In this document: positions 1-7,079 of the stretch, one piece after another | Layout of the letters: every line of letters begins with the position of its first letter | Numbering within the stretch: the first letter of the stretch is position 1 | Assembly (NCBI GenBank): GCA_028700875.1 | Contig: JAQVRW010000047.1 | Location: 1 to 12,567, forward strand | Source of the DNA: Candidatus Zixiibacteriota bacterium | Lineage (GTDB): Bacteria; Zixibacteria; MSB-5A5; GN15; JAAZOE01 | DNA: 12,567 nt | Direction: 5' to 3' | The notes under the pieces: generated by a model | The model's database searches: none | The model's input: the letters and a program-made list of their open reading frames with translations, nothing else | Told to the model about the DNA's origin: nothing | Position numbers and translations under genes: made by a program

Positions 1-393
1 GTCGAGACAGACGAAAACCGCGTCGTCGCCGGAGTACCGGTCGCGCTGGCTCATGGTCGCCCGGATCTGGTCGGGATGATCGTCATAGCAGACGAAGCCG
101 ACATAAAGCTTCTCGGCGTCATAGGTTACCAGGACGTCGGTTTGCACCTCCGGTTTCGTGTTGTTGCCCGGTTGAGTCTCGGCGAAATTGTCAAACCGGG
201 CGGCGTTCTTCCACCCGGGATCATCCAGAACGCCGTTGATGCTTATGTTACCTGTAGTCTTGCCGACCGTGATCGCCGGCTTGACTTGTGCCTGGAATGG
301 TTCCGAGGCGATGGCGGTCGCGCTCAGAACGAGTAAAATCGTGAGGGTGGCGGTGAGGAACCAAAGAGGTCGTCTTGAGACAACAAGTTCCAT
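1..393 (-). CDS. Secreted protein with N-terminal CBM9-like domain (DUF5916-type), C-terminus missing
   Basis: My translation of the complementary strand from ATG at 393 gives 131 codons that stay open to the window edge, so the gene is partial. Residues 1 to about 29 form a signal peptide (SRRP, a hydrophobic run, then an ATAIAS end). A beta-sandwich region of the carbohydrate-binding family 9 type follows, with the hallmarks INGVLDDPGW, TYDAEKLYVGFVCYDD and RDRYSGDDAVFVCLD. Family members with this N-terminus usually continue into a C-terminal outer-membrane-barrel-like DUF5916 domain and total several hundred residues; that part lies outside the window. An AAAGGA Shine-Dalgarno sequence sits 8 nt before ATG 393. 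An in-frame ATG at 411 lacks such a site, so 393 is preferred. Substrate and exact role are unknown; it probably acts at the cell envelope. Confidence 0.8.
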   Translation of the reverse strand, partial: MELVVSRRPLWFLTATLTILLVLSATAIASEPFQAQVKPAITVGKTTGNISINGVLDDPGWKNAARFDNFAETQPGNNTKPEVQTDVLVTYDAEKLYVGFVCYDDHPDQIRATMSQRDRYSGDDAVFVCLD

Positions 394-411
394 GACCAGA
401 ATCCTTTGCAT

Positions 412-688
412 CTGGTGACCGCGGGTCATCGCCGACCCGCACCACAATAGAGATTGTTGATGTATGATGAGTCGCCGCCCCTCCACCCGGATACAGCGAC
501 TCCCCACGGACCCCACAAGGGTTTGCCGTTTTCTGTTATGGGTACGAGATGTGTAACAATATGTTTCAGGATTTTGTGGGCCGGATGAGGGCCATCTTGC
601 AGTTGGAACAGAAATTCCAGCGTCACTTCTTGCGAAACGATGGGTTTTCCGGCTGTAAACCGATCATCAACCGAGCGGCAAAAAGGCG
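412..688. other. Intergenic stretch without a supported gene
   Basis: This lies between the minus-strand CBM9-like gene and the promoter of the YfbU gene. It holds two inverted repeats: GCGGGTC/GACCCGC at 421-440 and GAGTCGC/GCGACTC at 469-475 and 496-502. A 91-codon frame is open on the minus strand (426-701) and a shorter one on the plus strand, but neither has a recognisable family or a convincing ribosome binding site, so no gene is called. Promoter elements for the minus-strand gene must lie here, but I could not assign them. Confidence 0.5.
421..440. repeat. Perfect 7-bp hairpin upstream of the CBM9-like gene
   Basis: GCGGGTC at 421-427 and GACCCGC at 434-440 are exact inverted repeats around a 6-nt loop. 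The hairpin lies 28 nt upstream of the ATG at 393 on the minus strand, in the presumed leader or promoter. There is no T-run, so it is not a classic terminator. It could be an operator or an RNA hairpin. Confidence 0.45.
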
Positions 689-717
689 TTGATGTTTTCA
701 TAAATTCGCAGTAGATT
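689..717 (+). promoter_or_regulatory. Candidate sigma-70-type promoter for the YfbU operon
   Basis: TTGATG at 689-694 and TAGATT at 712-717 are separated by exactly 17 nt; each matches four of six consensus bases. Transcription would start near 724, leaving a leader of about 105 nt before the GTG at 830. The assignment rests on pattern only. Confidence 0.4.
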
Positions 718-829
718 AGGCTTGGTACCGAAAAACAATATCCGATTGAAGGCAGTAGGTGAGCTGCTGCTAGAAATATTTTGAAAGCAATGACTGAAAA
801 CCAATTAAACGAGATGAAGGAGGGCCGCA

Positions 830-1375
830 GTGAGTAATAGCCGGATTCAACTTTCCCTCAAGGACCGCCTTTTCCTTTCAAATCAGTATCGCATCCTTGA
901 GGCAATTTGCCCTGACGAAGCCTTTAACTTCAAGCGATTGCGCACCATTGTGGAAAATGGATATGAATTACACTACGACGCTCTGAACTCCATGATATCT
1001 GAAAGCAGGCTCACGGTTGAGGATTGTCAGGAAATAATGGATATACTAGATATGTACCGATCCCTTAAATTTTGTTTCGATAAGCTCAAAGATAAGGAAG
1101 GTGTCTCAGAAGAGGACATTCGGTTTCAAGGTTTCGACGCGAACGAGGAAACAAACCGGTTTTTCTACACCCGTTTCTTGGTCCTTCAAGAGCGGCGTTG
1201 GCAAGAGATTTTGGAGGGGCGACCTGGACTTGAGCTCAACAGTCACCGCCCTATCATTGAGTTGTATCAAAGGATGTTAGCAGAGTGGAATAAAATAGGT
1301 AAAAGGTTCGACCTCTCCCTTCAAGATATCAGGCAGATTCTTGCCGAACGAATTCATCCGGATAACCGCAAATGA
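830..1375 (+). CDS. YfbU family protein
   Basis: This 181-residue cytoplasmic protein resembles Escherichia coli YfbU along most of its length. The shared landmarks are SNQY (residues 17-20), a block like RLRTIVENGYEL near residue 40, DILDMY near residue 72, a FQGFDANEE block near residue 100 and YQRML near residue 146. YfbU proteins are a small, mostly helical family of unclear biochemical function, so only the family is assigned. The GTG start at 830 is supported by AAGGAGG at 817-823, 6 nt upstream. The stop codon overlaps the next gene as ATGA, so the two are probably translated together. The E. coli protein is slightly shorter; this one has a short N-terminal addition and a charged C-terminal tail. 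The gene is more AT-rich than the backbone genes, consistent with acquisition by transfer. Confidence 0.85.
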   Translation: MSNSRIQLSLKDRLFLSNQYRILEAICPDEAFNFKRLRTIVENGYELHYDALNSMISESRLTVEDCQEIMDILDMYRSLKFCFDKLKDKEGVSEEDIRFQGFDANEETNRFFYTRFLVLQERRWQEILEGRPGLELNSHRPIIELYQRMLAEWNKIGKRFDLSLQDIRQILAERIHPDNRK

Positions 1376-1848
1376 TAGATATTCTTTATATCTTTGGGGC
1401 AATGGCGTCGATTCTCGGCGCGATTTACGCTTGGCGTCAAGCAACAAATGCCAAAGCATATGCTGAAAAGGCAAAGAAGCAATTTGCTGGACATCTTCGC
1501 ACTTCAGAACTTTCCCGTCTAAAGACGAAGTGGGATTCAGTCTATGAAGCGCTGGCCATTTTCGGCCCCGGGGCACAACCGACCGCCTTGCGTGGAAGAA
1601 ACACCGCCGAAGCCGGCAGAAAGGTACAAGATTATTTGGCAGAAGTACGGAGATCCGGCCTTGGGACAAACGTAGACATCGTTACTCGTCTGGTGGGTTT
1701 GGATCAATTGCTTGATCAGTTTTCGCGTTCGCGAGGTGCAGACGAAATGAAAACGCAAGGAGCAATATTGTTAAATGAAACTCAATATCTTGATGCGGCG
1801 GTATGCACCGCTTTAAGTAAGGAACAGGAGGCCGTGGAACTTTCATGA
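1372..1848 (+). CDS. Small single-pass membrane protein of unknown function, coupled to YfbU
   Basis: I do not recognise the family. The 158-residue product has one N-terminal hydrophobic helix (about residues 3-21, ILYIFGAMASILGAIYAW). A basic, alanine- and lysine-rich segment follows (residues 22-40), then a mainly helical soluble part to the C-terminus. The positive charges after the helix suggest that the soluble part is cytoplasmic. There is a single cysteine (C145) and no obvious catalytic motif. The ATG at 1372 overlaps the YfbU stop in an ATGA arrangement and has no Shine-Dalgarno sequence of its own, so translation probably depends on reinitiation from the upstream gene. This tight coupling suggests that the two products work together, perhaps with YfbU recruited to the membrane; that is inference. 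Confidence 0.7.
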   Translation: MIDILYIFGAMASILGAIYAWRQATNAKAYAEKAKKQFAGHLRTSELSRLKTKWDSVYEALAIFGPGAQPTALRGRNTAEAGRKVQDYLAEVRRSGLGTNVDIVTRLVGLDQLLDQFSRSRGADEMKTQGAILLNETQYLDAAVCTALSKEQEAVELS

Positions 1849-2057
1849 AGTCACTGGCCGGGCACCTCTAATTAGATCAATGGGTGACCCGCGGCTTTAC
1901 CCTTGGGGTATGGGCATCGGCATTTGAAGCATTGTATCGCGGGTGAAACATGGTTCTACTATGCATTATGATAACCGCGGGCGATGAACCAACCCATAAT
2001 GAGGCGGGCCACCGAACCTATGACTCTCCAATTATCTCATGGATTGCTGAAAACCTC
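1849..2057. other. Intergenic region with degenerate REP-like repeat
   Basis: No gene is supported here. A 69-codon frame from 1950 has no ribosome binding site and overlaps the next gene's promoter and start, so it is left out. The notable content is the degenerate repeat at 1884-1924, listed separately. Confidence 0.5.
1884..1924 (+). repeat. Degenerate copy of 41-bp REP-like element (left copy)
   Basis: It aligns without gaps to 2808-2848, matching 34 of 41 bases. TTGGGGTATGG and ATCGGCATT are conserved or nearly so in both. The hairpin stem of the right copy has decayed here. Together the two copies bracket the zinc-ribbon membrane protein gene. Confidence 0.65.
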
Positions 2058-2086
2058 TTGACACTAGCGTTGAAAAAGGGTATGTT
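2058..2086 (+). promoter_or_regulatory. Candidate promoter giving a near-leaderless mRNA
   Basis: A perfect TTGACA at 2058-2063 is followed after 17 nt by TATGTT at 2081-2086. Transcription would start near 2093, only about 5 nt before the ATG at 2098. No Shine-Dalgarno sequence lies near that ATG, which fits a leaderless transcript. Confidence 0.5.
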
Positions 2087-2097
2087 ATTCATATCTA

Positions 2098-2736
2098 ATG
2101 GCAAAATATTGCGACATATGCGGAAAGACGCTATCCTTCGGCGATTCCTTTTACTCTGAGGGAAAGCACGTTTGCCGGGATTGCCAAAGGGCTGACTGCA
2201 AAAACGCAGGCGACGCACATGCGGAATCCGCCGCGCACAAGAGTGATGGAGAACTTTCTGCTTATTCATTTAATGGAATAGGGACTACATACTACGGGCA
2301 CAAATCCGTTACGATAGCTTCTATGAGCGGAAAAATGATGACAATGTGGGTTACCTTTCTTTGGGTTCCCATAATCCCGGTTTTATCAATAATTGTATGG
2401 AAAGAGGCACCTGGCCCCGGGTGGTATGCGGTGGTTGCATGGAAAAGCTCGAAGGATTTCATAGCATCACGGATAAGTTTGTGTTGGCCTCACATTTTGA
2501 ATGTATATATTGGCTGGTCTATAGTGATTTCATTATTATTATTGTTGACAATTACTTCAGCACGCGGAATATCCTATATTCCAATTTTGGAATTACTCCC
2601 TCTTTTATGTATAGTTGCCCCCATCATTTATATCTCCAAGTTTTGGCGACTTGACAAGAGGGTTGATATCTTTGCCATCCTGAGTATATGTCTTGCGGTC
2701 GTGAATCTGTCGATTCTCATATATTATTCTCTTTAG
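2098..2736 (+). CDS. Zinc-ribbon multi-pass membrane protein of unknown function
   Basis: The 212-residue product begins with a zinc ribbon: CDIC (C5, C8) and CRDC (C26, C29) can hold one zinc ion. A polar linker leads to GIGTTYYG (residues 60-67), followed by a hydrophobic segment (about 83-101, with WVPIIPV). This motif-plus-helix combination recurs, from memory, in uncharacterised bacterial membrane proteins. Three more hydrophobic segments follow at about 133-152, 160-180 and 190-210. An in-frame stop at 2071-2073 and the lack of other start codons force the start to ATG 2098, despite the absence of a Shine-Dalgarno sequence. The gene is AT-rich and flanked by imperfect direct repeats, which suggests a mobile or exchanged cassette. 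Function is not inferable; zinc binding is predicted from the cysteines alone. Confidence 0.75.
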   Translation: MAKYCDICGKTLSFGDSFYSEGKHVCRDCQRADCKNAGDAHAESAAHKSDGELSAYSFNGIGTTYYGHKSVTIASMSGKMMTMWVTFLWVPIIPVLSIIVWKEAPGPGWYAVVAWKSSKDFIASRISLCWPHILNVYIGWSIVISLLLLLTITSARGISYIPILELLPLLCIVAPIIYISKFWRLDKRVDIFAILSICLAVVNLSILIYYSL

Positions 2737-2806
2737 TACACCGGCTGGACTCCTTAGGCTCGCGGAAAAACAGCCGATAATGTGCTACTCCCAAACTTGT
2801 ATTCCT

Positions 2807-2848
2807 GGTGGCCCACGGCTTCAGCCGTGGGGTATGGTGATCGGCATT
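2807..2848 (+). repeat. REP-like hairpin element (right copy)
   Basis: CCCACGGCT at 2812-2820 and AGCCGTGGG at 2823-2831 form a perfect 9-bp stem with a 2-nt loop, preceded by GGTGG. The element sits between two convergent genes, 22 nt beyond the stop of the YedF-like gene, a usual place for REP sequences. It is the better preserved partner of the copy at 1884-1924. Such hairpins can also be ends of IS200/IS605-type elements, but no transposase is present. Confidence 0.7.
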
Positions 2849-2852
2849 CTCG

Positions 2853-3200
2853 CTACGGCATCATCACCTTCGCATGCCCCAGCATCGCCCCGACGATATC
2901 GCGCATGTCCGTCGCCGTGCCCACCACCAGCTTGTCCCGCCGTTTGTAATAATCCAGGCAGGTCGTGCACGAGGCCACCGAGGCGCCCCGTTCCACGAAC
3001 TGCTTGAGCAGATCCTCGACTGGCGAACCTTCCGTGGACAGGAATATCCCGCTGTTGACGCATATGATTCTGGCCGGGACCGTCCCGGATTCCAGCAGAA
3101 CGGTCAGAAACGACTTGATCAGCCGCTCGCCCAGATCCGGCTCACCATCGCCCAACCAGGCCGATTTCAGCAACAACAGCATGTCTTTGTCCAAACCCAC
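2853..3200 (-). CDS. YedF-like DsrE-domain sulfur-relay protein (lacks TusA domain)
   Basis: The 115-residue product matches the C-terminal DsrE-like domain of the selenium-metabolism protein YedF. The order is a start like GLDKDMLLLLKSAWLGDGEP, then ERLIKSFLTVLLESG, an IICVNSGIFLSTEGSPVEDL block, and the diagnostic CTTCLDYY. Typical YedF proteins carry an N-terminal TusA-like domain before this one; here it is absent, so only the DsrE part is encoded. The CTTC pair is a likely site for persulfide chemistry, by family knowledge. GTG at 3200 is chosen because AAGGAG (complement of 3208-3213) lies 7 nt upstream; a TTG at 3224 is also in frame but has no comparable site. The gene diverges from the M16 peptidase and converges on the zinc-ribbon gene. 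No selenium genes are visible nearby, so the selenium link is unsupported here. Confidence 0.8.
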   Translation of the reverse strand: MGLDKDMLLLLKSAWLGDGEPDLGERLIKSFLTVLLESGTVPARIICVNSGIFLSTEGSPVEDLLKQFVERGASVASCTTCLDYYKRRDKLVVGTATDMRDIVGAMLGHAKVMMP

Positions 3201-3255
3201 GGTGACACTCCTTACGGTGACCAAACGACGTTTGAATTTCCGCCAAATAACGTCT

Positions 3256-3307
3256 CCGCCGGGCCGGGGTCAAGCATCTTCTCCGGTTTTTTGCCCCGGC
3301 CGGGCGG
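3256..3307. repeat. Long GC-rich inverted repeat in divergent promoter region
   Basis: Arms at 3256-3269 and 3294-3307 pair at 13 of 14 positions, separated by a 24-nt loop that contains a T6 run. It lies between the divergent YedF-like and M16 genes, so it may be a transcription barrier or an operator. Confidence 0.5.
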
Positions 3308-3325
3308 CGATCCCGATACAACCCG

Positions 3326-3345
3326 CAAAAAGCCAGAACTTTTTG
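3326..3345. repeat. Short AT-rich inverted repeat upstream of the M16 gene
   Basis: CAAAAAG (3326-3332) and CTTTTTG (3339-3345) are exact inverted repeats around 6 nt. It lies about 110 nt upstream of the M16 start and may be an operator; no regulator is identified. Confidence 0.35.
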
Positions 3346-3456
3346 ACCGATTTTTCGTCTCTCATGGTATCCGTGCAAACCGGCATGAGTGCCTGTTTGC
3401 CTTCGCCGTCGCAGAGGTGATGGAACTGTACATGAGCGTATCAACGAGGAGAGATG

Positions 3457-6189
3457 ATGAAACGATTTACTATGCGCTTGATCGCCTGCCTGGCGGTTTT
3501 GGCATTCGCCGCCGGGATGGCGGCTGCCGGCGATCTGCCCGAACTGAAATATGAAAAGTACGAGCTTCCCAACGGATTGGATGTCATCCTCCACGAGGAT
3601 CACTCCATCCCGATGGTGTCGGTGAACGTCTGGTACCACGTGGGCTCCAAAAACGAGAAACCGGGCAAAACCGGGTTCGCCCACGTGTTCGAACATATGA
3701 TGTTCGAAGGCTCCCAGCATCACAATATGCCATTCGACGACGGCATCGTCAAATTCGGCGGCGTCGACAACGGCTCCACCACCGAGGATCGCACCAACTA
3801 CTGGGAGGACATGCCCAGCAACTGCCTGGAGAAGGCGCTGTGGCTGGAGGCCGACCGGATGGGATACCTTCTGGGGGCCCTCGATTCGACACGCCTGGCC
3901 AATCAAAAAGACGTGGTCAAAAACGAACGCCGCCAGAGAGTGGACAACCAACCTTACCGTCGGGTGGATGAACTCAGTCGAACCCTGCTCTATCCCCGCA
4001 ACCATCCCTACTCCTGGCCGGTGATCGGCAGCATGGCCGATCTGTCCGCGGCCACGGTGGAGGATGTCTCCGACTTCTTCCGCACCTACTATGCCCCCAA
4101 CAACGCCTCGCTCTGTATCGCCGGCGATTTCGATCCGGCCCAAACGAAGGCGTGGGTGGAGAAATATTTCGGCACCATTCCCCCCGGCCCGACCATCGAC
4201 CGGCTGACCTCGTGGGTGCCGGCTCTGACCGACGTCCGGCGGGCCAAACTCGAGGACAACGTCAGCCTGCCGCGCCTATATATAAGCTGGCAAACTCCGG
4301 CTAACTATGCCCCCGGCGACGCCGAACTCGATCTCCTGGCCAGCGTGTTGACGGGCGGCAAATCGGCCCACCTGTACAAGGAACTGGTGTATGACAAGCA
4401 GATCGCCCAGGATGTCGCCGCCTACCAATACTCGCGGGAACTCAGCAGCACGTTCAACATCATCGTGACCGCCAAGAAGGGGCAGTCGCTGGATGCGCTC
4501 GAACAGGACGTGGATCGGATCATGCAGGATATCGCGACCAAGGGAGTCACGGCCGAGGAACTGGCCCTGGCCAAAACCGGCTGGGAAACCGGGTTCGTGC
4601 GCGGACTCCAGCAGGTCGGCAATTTCGGCGGACGGGCCGATCGGCTGAACGCCTATAACACGTATTTGGGCGATCCCGGCAAGCTTCTCTGGGATCGTGA
4701 CCGGTACACCAATGCCACGGCCGAAGGGATTCGTCAATGCGCTAATCAGTATCTCAAACCCGATGGCCGGGTGATCATACAGGTATATCCGAAGGGCGAA
4801 TTGGCCGCCGAGGGCGACACCGCCGCCATGGCGGCCGAACCGCCGCCCGCCAAGGACCCGTCGTTTACGCCCCCGACCATTCAGAAAGGGACGCTGGCCA
4901 ATGGCATGAAAATCATGCTGGTCGAAAAGCATGACCTGCCCCTGGTCCAGGTGGACCTCCAGATCGGCGCCGGCTGGACCGCCGATTCGCCGGATCGTTT
5001 CGGCGTCAGCGCCATGACCGCCGATCTTCTGACCGAAGGCACCAAGACGATGGACGCCATAAAAATTTCCGACGAGGCTCAGCGGTTGGGCGCCCAACTA
5101 GGGACATACAGCGGATATGACATCGCCACCGCCAGCATTAACTCTCTCAAGAAGAATCTCGATCCGGCCCTGAAGCTTTTGGCCGACATTGTCCTGACCC
5201 CGACATTTCCGCAGGCCGAACTCGATCGCACCAAAGAGAACAAGCTCGGCCAGATACGCCAGGAAACCAAACAGGCCATGGCCATGGCCCGCAAGGTCTA
5301 TGTGCGCGAACTGTACGGGGCCGATCATCCCTATGGCCAGCCGGGGTCCGGCAACGGCACCCCTAAGAGCCTGGCCGCCCTCACCCGCGACGAACTGGTC
5401 AAATTCTACAACGCCTGGTATCTGCCCAACAACACGACTGCGATCGTCGTCGGGGATATCACTATGGATGAAGCCAAGGCGAAACTCGATAAGGCGTTCG
5501 GGGGATGGAAAGCAGGCACTATCCCCGCGGTCGCGCTGAAACAACCCAAGCCGCTGAACAAAACAACTGTCTGTATCGTGGATAAACCCGGCGCGGCCCA
5601 AAGCGCCATCGTCATCGGCAACATGGTCATGCCGACCGCGGCGCCCGATTATCTGCCGACCGATGTCGCCGTGCAGGTGCTGGGCGGCGGCGGCGCCGAC
5701 CGGTTGTATCTGAATCTGCGCCAGGACAAGGGATACACCTATGGCGCCTATTCCAGCCTCTCCTACCGCAAGGGACCGGCGGCGCTCAGTTGTGCGGCGC
5801 AGGTGCAGACCGAATTCACCAAGGAATCGCTCGTGGAATTCCTGAAAGAACTGCGCGGCATCACCGGCGACCGTCCCATCACGAACGATGAACTGGCCAA
5901 GAACAAGGACAACATCATCAAGAGTTACCCGCAGAATTTCCAGAACTTCCCCGGCATCGCCGGCCAGCTGGGTACGATCGTGAGTCTGGGACTGCCGGAA
6001 AATTACTGGAGCGCCTATGTCGACGGCGTGCGCAACGTGACGGTCGATCAGGCCATGAAGATGGCCAGGCAGTATATCCATCCCGATGCGCTTTTGATCG
6101 TGGTGGTGGGGGATCGTCAGAAGATCGAGCCGAAGATTCGCGAGTTGAATCTGGGCGAGATCGTCTTCCCCCCGATCGACGACATATGA
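3457..6189 (+). CDS. Exported M16 family zinc metallopeptidase (two-domain)
   Basis: The 910-residue product begins with a signal peptide (basic MKRFTMR, hydrophobic core, AAAGD cleavage region), so it probably acts in the periplasm or outside. The N-terminal M16 domain carries the inverted zinc site HVFEH (H76, E79, H80) and the distal glutamate in KNERRQ (E157), at the usual spacing. The second M16 domain (about residue 470 to the end) begins with a block like GTLANGMKIMLVEKHDLP and lacks the HxxEH motif. It keeps the substrate-binding R755/Y762 pair in LRQDKGYTYGAYS. One active and one inactive half in a single chain matches pitrilysin-like bacterial members that degrade peptides. ATG 3457 is preferred over the adjacent ATG 3454 because AGGAG (3447-3451) is then 5 nt away instead of 2. 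A terminator 550 nt downstream (6739-6773) may end its transcript. Confidence 0.93.
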   Translation: MKRFTMRLIACLAVLAFAAGMAAAGDLPELKYEKYELPNGLDVILHEDHSIPMVSVNVWYHVGSKNEKPGKTGFAHVFEHMMFEGSQHHNMPFDDGIVKFGGVDNGSTTEDRTNYWEDMPSNCLEKALWLEADRMGYLLGALDSTRLANQKDVVKNERRQRVDNQPYRRVDELSRTLLYPRNHPYSWPVIGSMADLSAATVEDVSDFFRTYYAPNNASLCIAGDFDPAQTKAWVEKYFGTIPPGPTIDRLTSWVPALTDVRRAKLEDNVSLPRLYISWQTPANYAPGDAELDLLASVLTGGKSAHLYKELVYDKQIAQDVAAYQYSRELSSTFNIIVTAKKGQSLDALEQDVDRIMQDIATKGVTAEELALAKTGWETGFVRGLQQVGNFGGRADRLNAYNTYLGDPGKLLWDRDRYTNATAEGIRQCANQYLKPDGRVIIQVYPKGELAAEGDTAAMAAEPPPAKDPSFTPPTIQKGTLANGMKIMLVEKHDLPLVQVDLQIGAGWTADSPDRFGVSAMTADLLTEGTKTMDAIKISDEAQRLGAQLGTYSGYDIATASINSLKKNLDPALKLLADIVLTPTFPQAELDRTKENKLGQIRQETKQAMAMARKVYVRELYGADHPYGQPGSGNGTPKSLAALTRDELVKFYNAWYLPNNTTAIVVGDITMDEAKAKLDKAFGGWKAGTIPAVALKQPKPLNKTTVCIVDKPGAAQSAIVIGNMVMPTAAPDYLPTDVAVQVLGGGGADRLYLNLRQDKGYTYGAYSSLSYRKGPAALSCAAQVQTEFTKESLVEFLKELRGITGDRPITNDELAKNKDNIIKSYPQNFQNFPGIAGQLGTIVSLGLPENYWSAYVDGVRNVTVDQAMKMARQYIHPDALLIVVVGDRQKIEPKIRELNLGEIVFPPIDDI

Positions 6190-6219
6190 TCTGGCGGTTG
6201 ATCTGATGGAATTGGACTG

Positions 6220-6258
6220 TTGCGACAGGTCATGATTCTCCGAAGGAGGATTTAACTG
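6220..6258 (+). repeat. Degenerate half-unit preceding the tandem array
   Basis: TTGCGACAGGTCATGATTC and the following CCGAAGGAGGAT resemble the start of the array units at 6385 and 6648, but the right arm of the hairpin is missing. It looks like an eroded first unit. Confidence 0.5.
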
Positions 6259-6700
6259 TTACGGCAGGTCTTGATTCCGACGCAGTCGGAATTGTGACCT
6301 GCCGTCCGATTGATCTTTTGAATGGGTGGCGCCCTCAAGCTTTTGGCTTGAGGGTGTCTGAAAGATGCATCGAGTGTACGAACGTTGCGGCAGGCCCTGA
6401 TTCGGCGAAGGTCCGCCGCAGGCGGATGACCTGCCGCCAAATTGATCTAATGGACGGGTGGCGCCCCCAAGCTTTTGGCTTGAGGGTGTCTGCGAAGTGC
6501 ATCGAGCGTATGAACGTTACGGCAGGTCTTGTCCGCCGAAGGTCCGCCGCAGGCAGATGACCTGCCGCCGAATTGATCTAATGGATGGGTGGCACCCCCA
6601 AGCTTTTGGCTTGAGGGTGTCTGTGAAGTGCATCGAGCGTATGAACGTTGCGGCAGGTTTTGATTCGCCGAAGGTCCGCCGGAGGCGGATGACCTGCCGC
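6259..6700 (+). repeat. Tandem array of ~130-bp two-hairpin repeat units (three full, one partial)
   Basis: Units begin at 6259 (126 bp), 6385 (132 bp), 6517 (131 bp) and 6648 (53-bp partial). Each full unit has hairpin A, with outer arms CGGCAGG and CCTGCCG (6262-6304, 6388-6436, 6520-6567, and 6651-6699 in the partial unit). A linker (ATTGATCTAATGG in units 2 and 3) leads to hairpin B, CCCTCAAGC/GCTTGAGGG around a 5-nt loop (6332-6354 in unit 1). A second linker containing GCATCGAG closes the unit. The unit lengths are not all multiples of three, so the open frames through the array shift and do not encode a repeat protein. The array follows the M16 gene and precedes a terminator. It could act as REP/MITE-like DNA or as structured RNA. 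Confidence 0.85.
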
Positions 6701-6738
6701 TTCATCGCCCTTACAAAGCTTCTCTCGGCATCACACCC

Positions 6739-6780
6739 AAAGGCGGCCCGACCCAGCTCTCCGGGCCGCCTTTATTATTA
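6739..6780 (+). terminator. Strong rho-independent terminator
   Basis: A perfect 12-bp stem, AAAGGCGGCCCG (6739-6750) with CGGGCCGCCTTT (6762-6773), has an 11-nt loop and is followed by TTTATTATTATT. The T-rich tail is on the plus side only. The nearest upstream plus-strand gene is the M16 peptidase, so the M16 mRNA may extend through the whole hairpin array before ending here. Confidence 0.85.
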
Positions 6781-6846
6781 TTCGTGCACGGTAGCGGGAA
6801 CCCACGTCGCCTCCGATGGGATGTACCGCCGGTCGTGGATTCGTGG

Positions 6847-6875
6847 GCGGCGGGTGGCCCGGACGTTCGTCCGGG
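6847..6875 (+). repeat. REP-like hairpin
   Basis: CCCGGACG (6858-6865) and CGTCCGGG (6868-6875) form a perfect 8-bp stem with a TT loop, preceded by GGCGGGTGG. GCGGCGGGTGGCCCG at 6847-6861 recurs exactly on the minus strand at 10246-10260. The element lies between convergent genes (M16 and DUF1028). Confidence 0.65.
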
Positions 6876-7079
6876 TCTCATAGAATCGTAAATTGGCCAC
6901 ATTCGCAGCCTGTTTCTCGCAAAATCAACACTAGTTTGATGGTGATTACGATTGCGTCCGCTTTAGTAGATGAAACCATCAGGTTCTATACGTGTGCGTA
7001 TCGAACGCGGCCAGAAGCCGGCTCTAAGGCTTGCTTTTAAAGGTGGGGGAGGCCAAAAAAAGAGTATTACTTTGCATTA
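6876..7079. other. Intergenic stretch, nothing recognised
   Basis: No gene, hairpin or known motif is convincing between the REP-like hairpin and the first dispersed repeat. A very long plus-strand open frame begins at 6970, but it is treated as spurious. Confidence 0.4.

Noticed and set aside
426..701. A 91-codon minus-strand frame and short plus-strand frame between the first two genes
   Set aside because: No recognisable domain and no convincing ribosome binding site; repeat or leader DNA is equally possible.
1950..2159. 69-codon plus-strand frame
   Set aside because: No ribosome binding site, and it overlaps the promoter and start of the zinc-ribbon gene in another frame.
3142..6081. 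Long minus-strand frames opposite the M16 gene
   Set aside because: They are shadows of the M16 peptidase, whose zinc motif, signal peptide and domain order are clear.
6294..6883. Open frames that translate into a repeated peptide (MTCR...DLMDGW...)
   Set aside because: The DNA units have lengths of 126, 132 and 131 bp, so the frame shifts between units. The similarity is explained by DNA hairpins.
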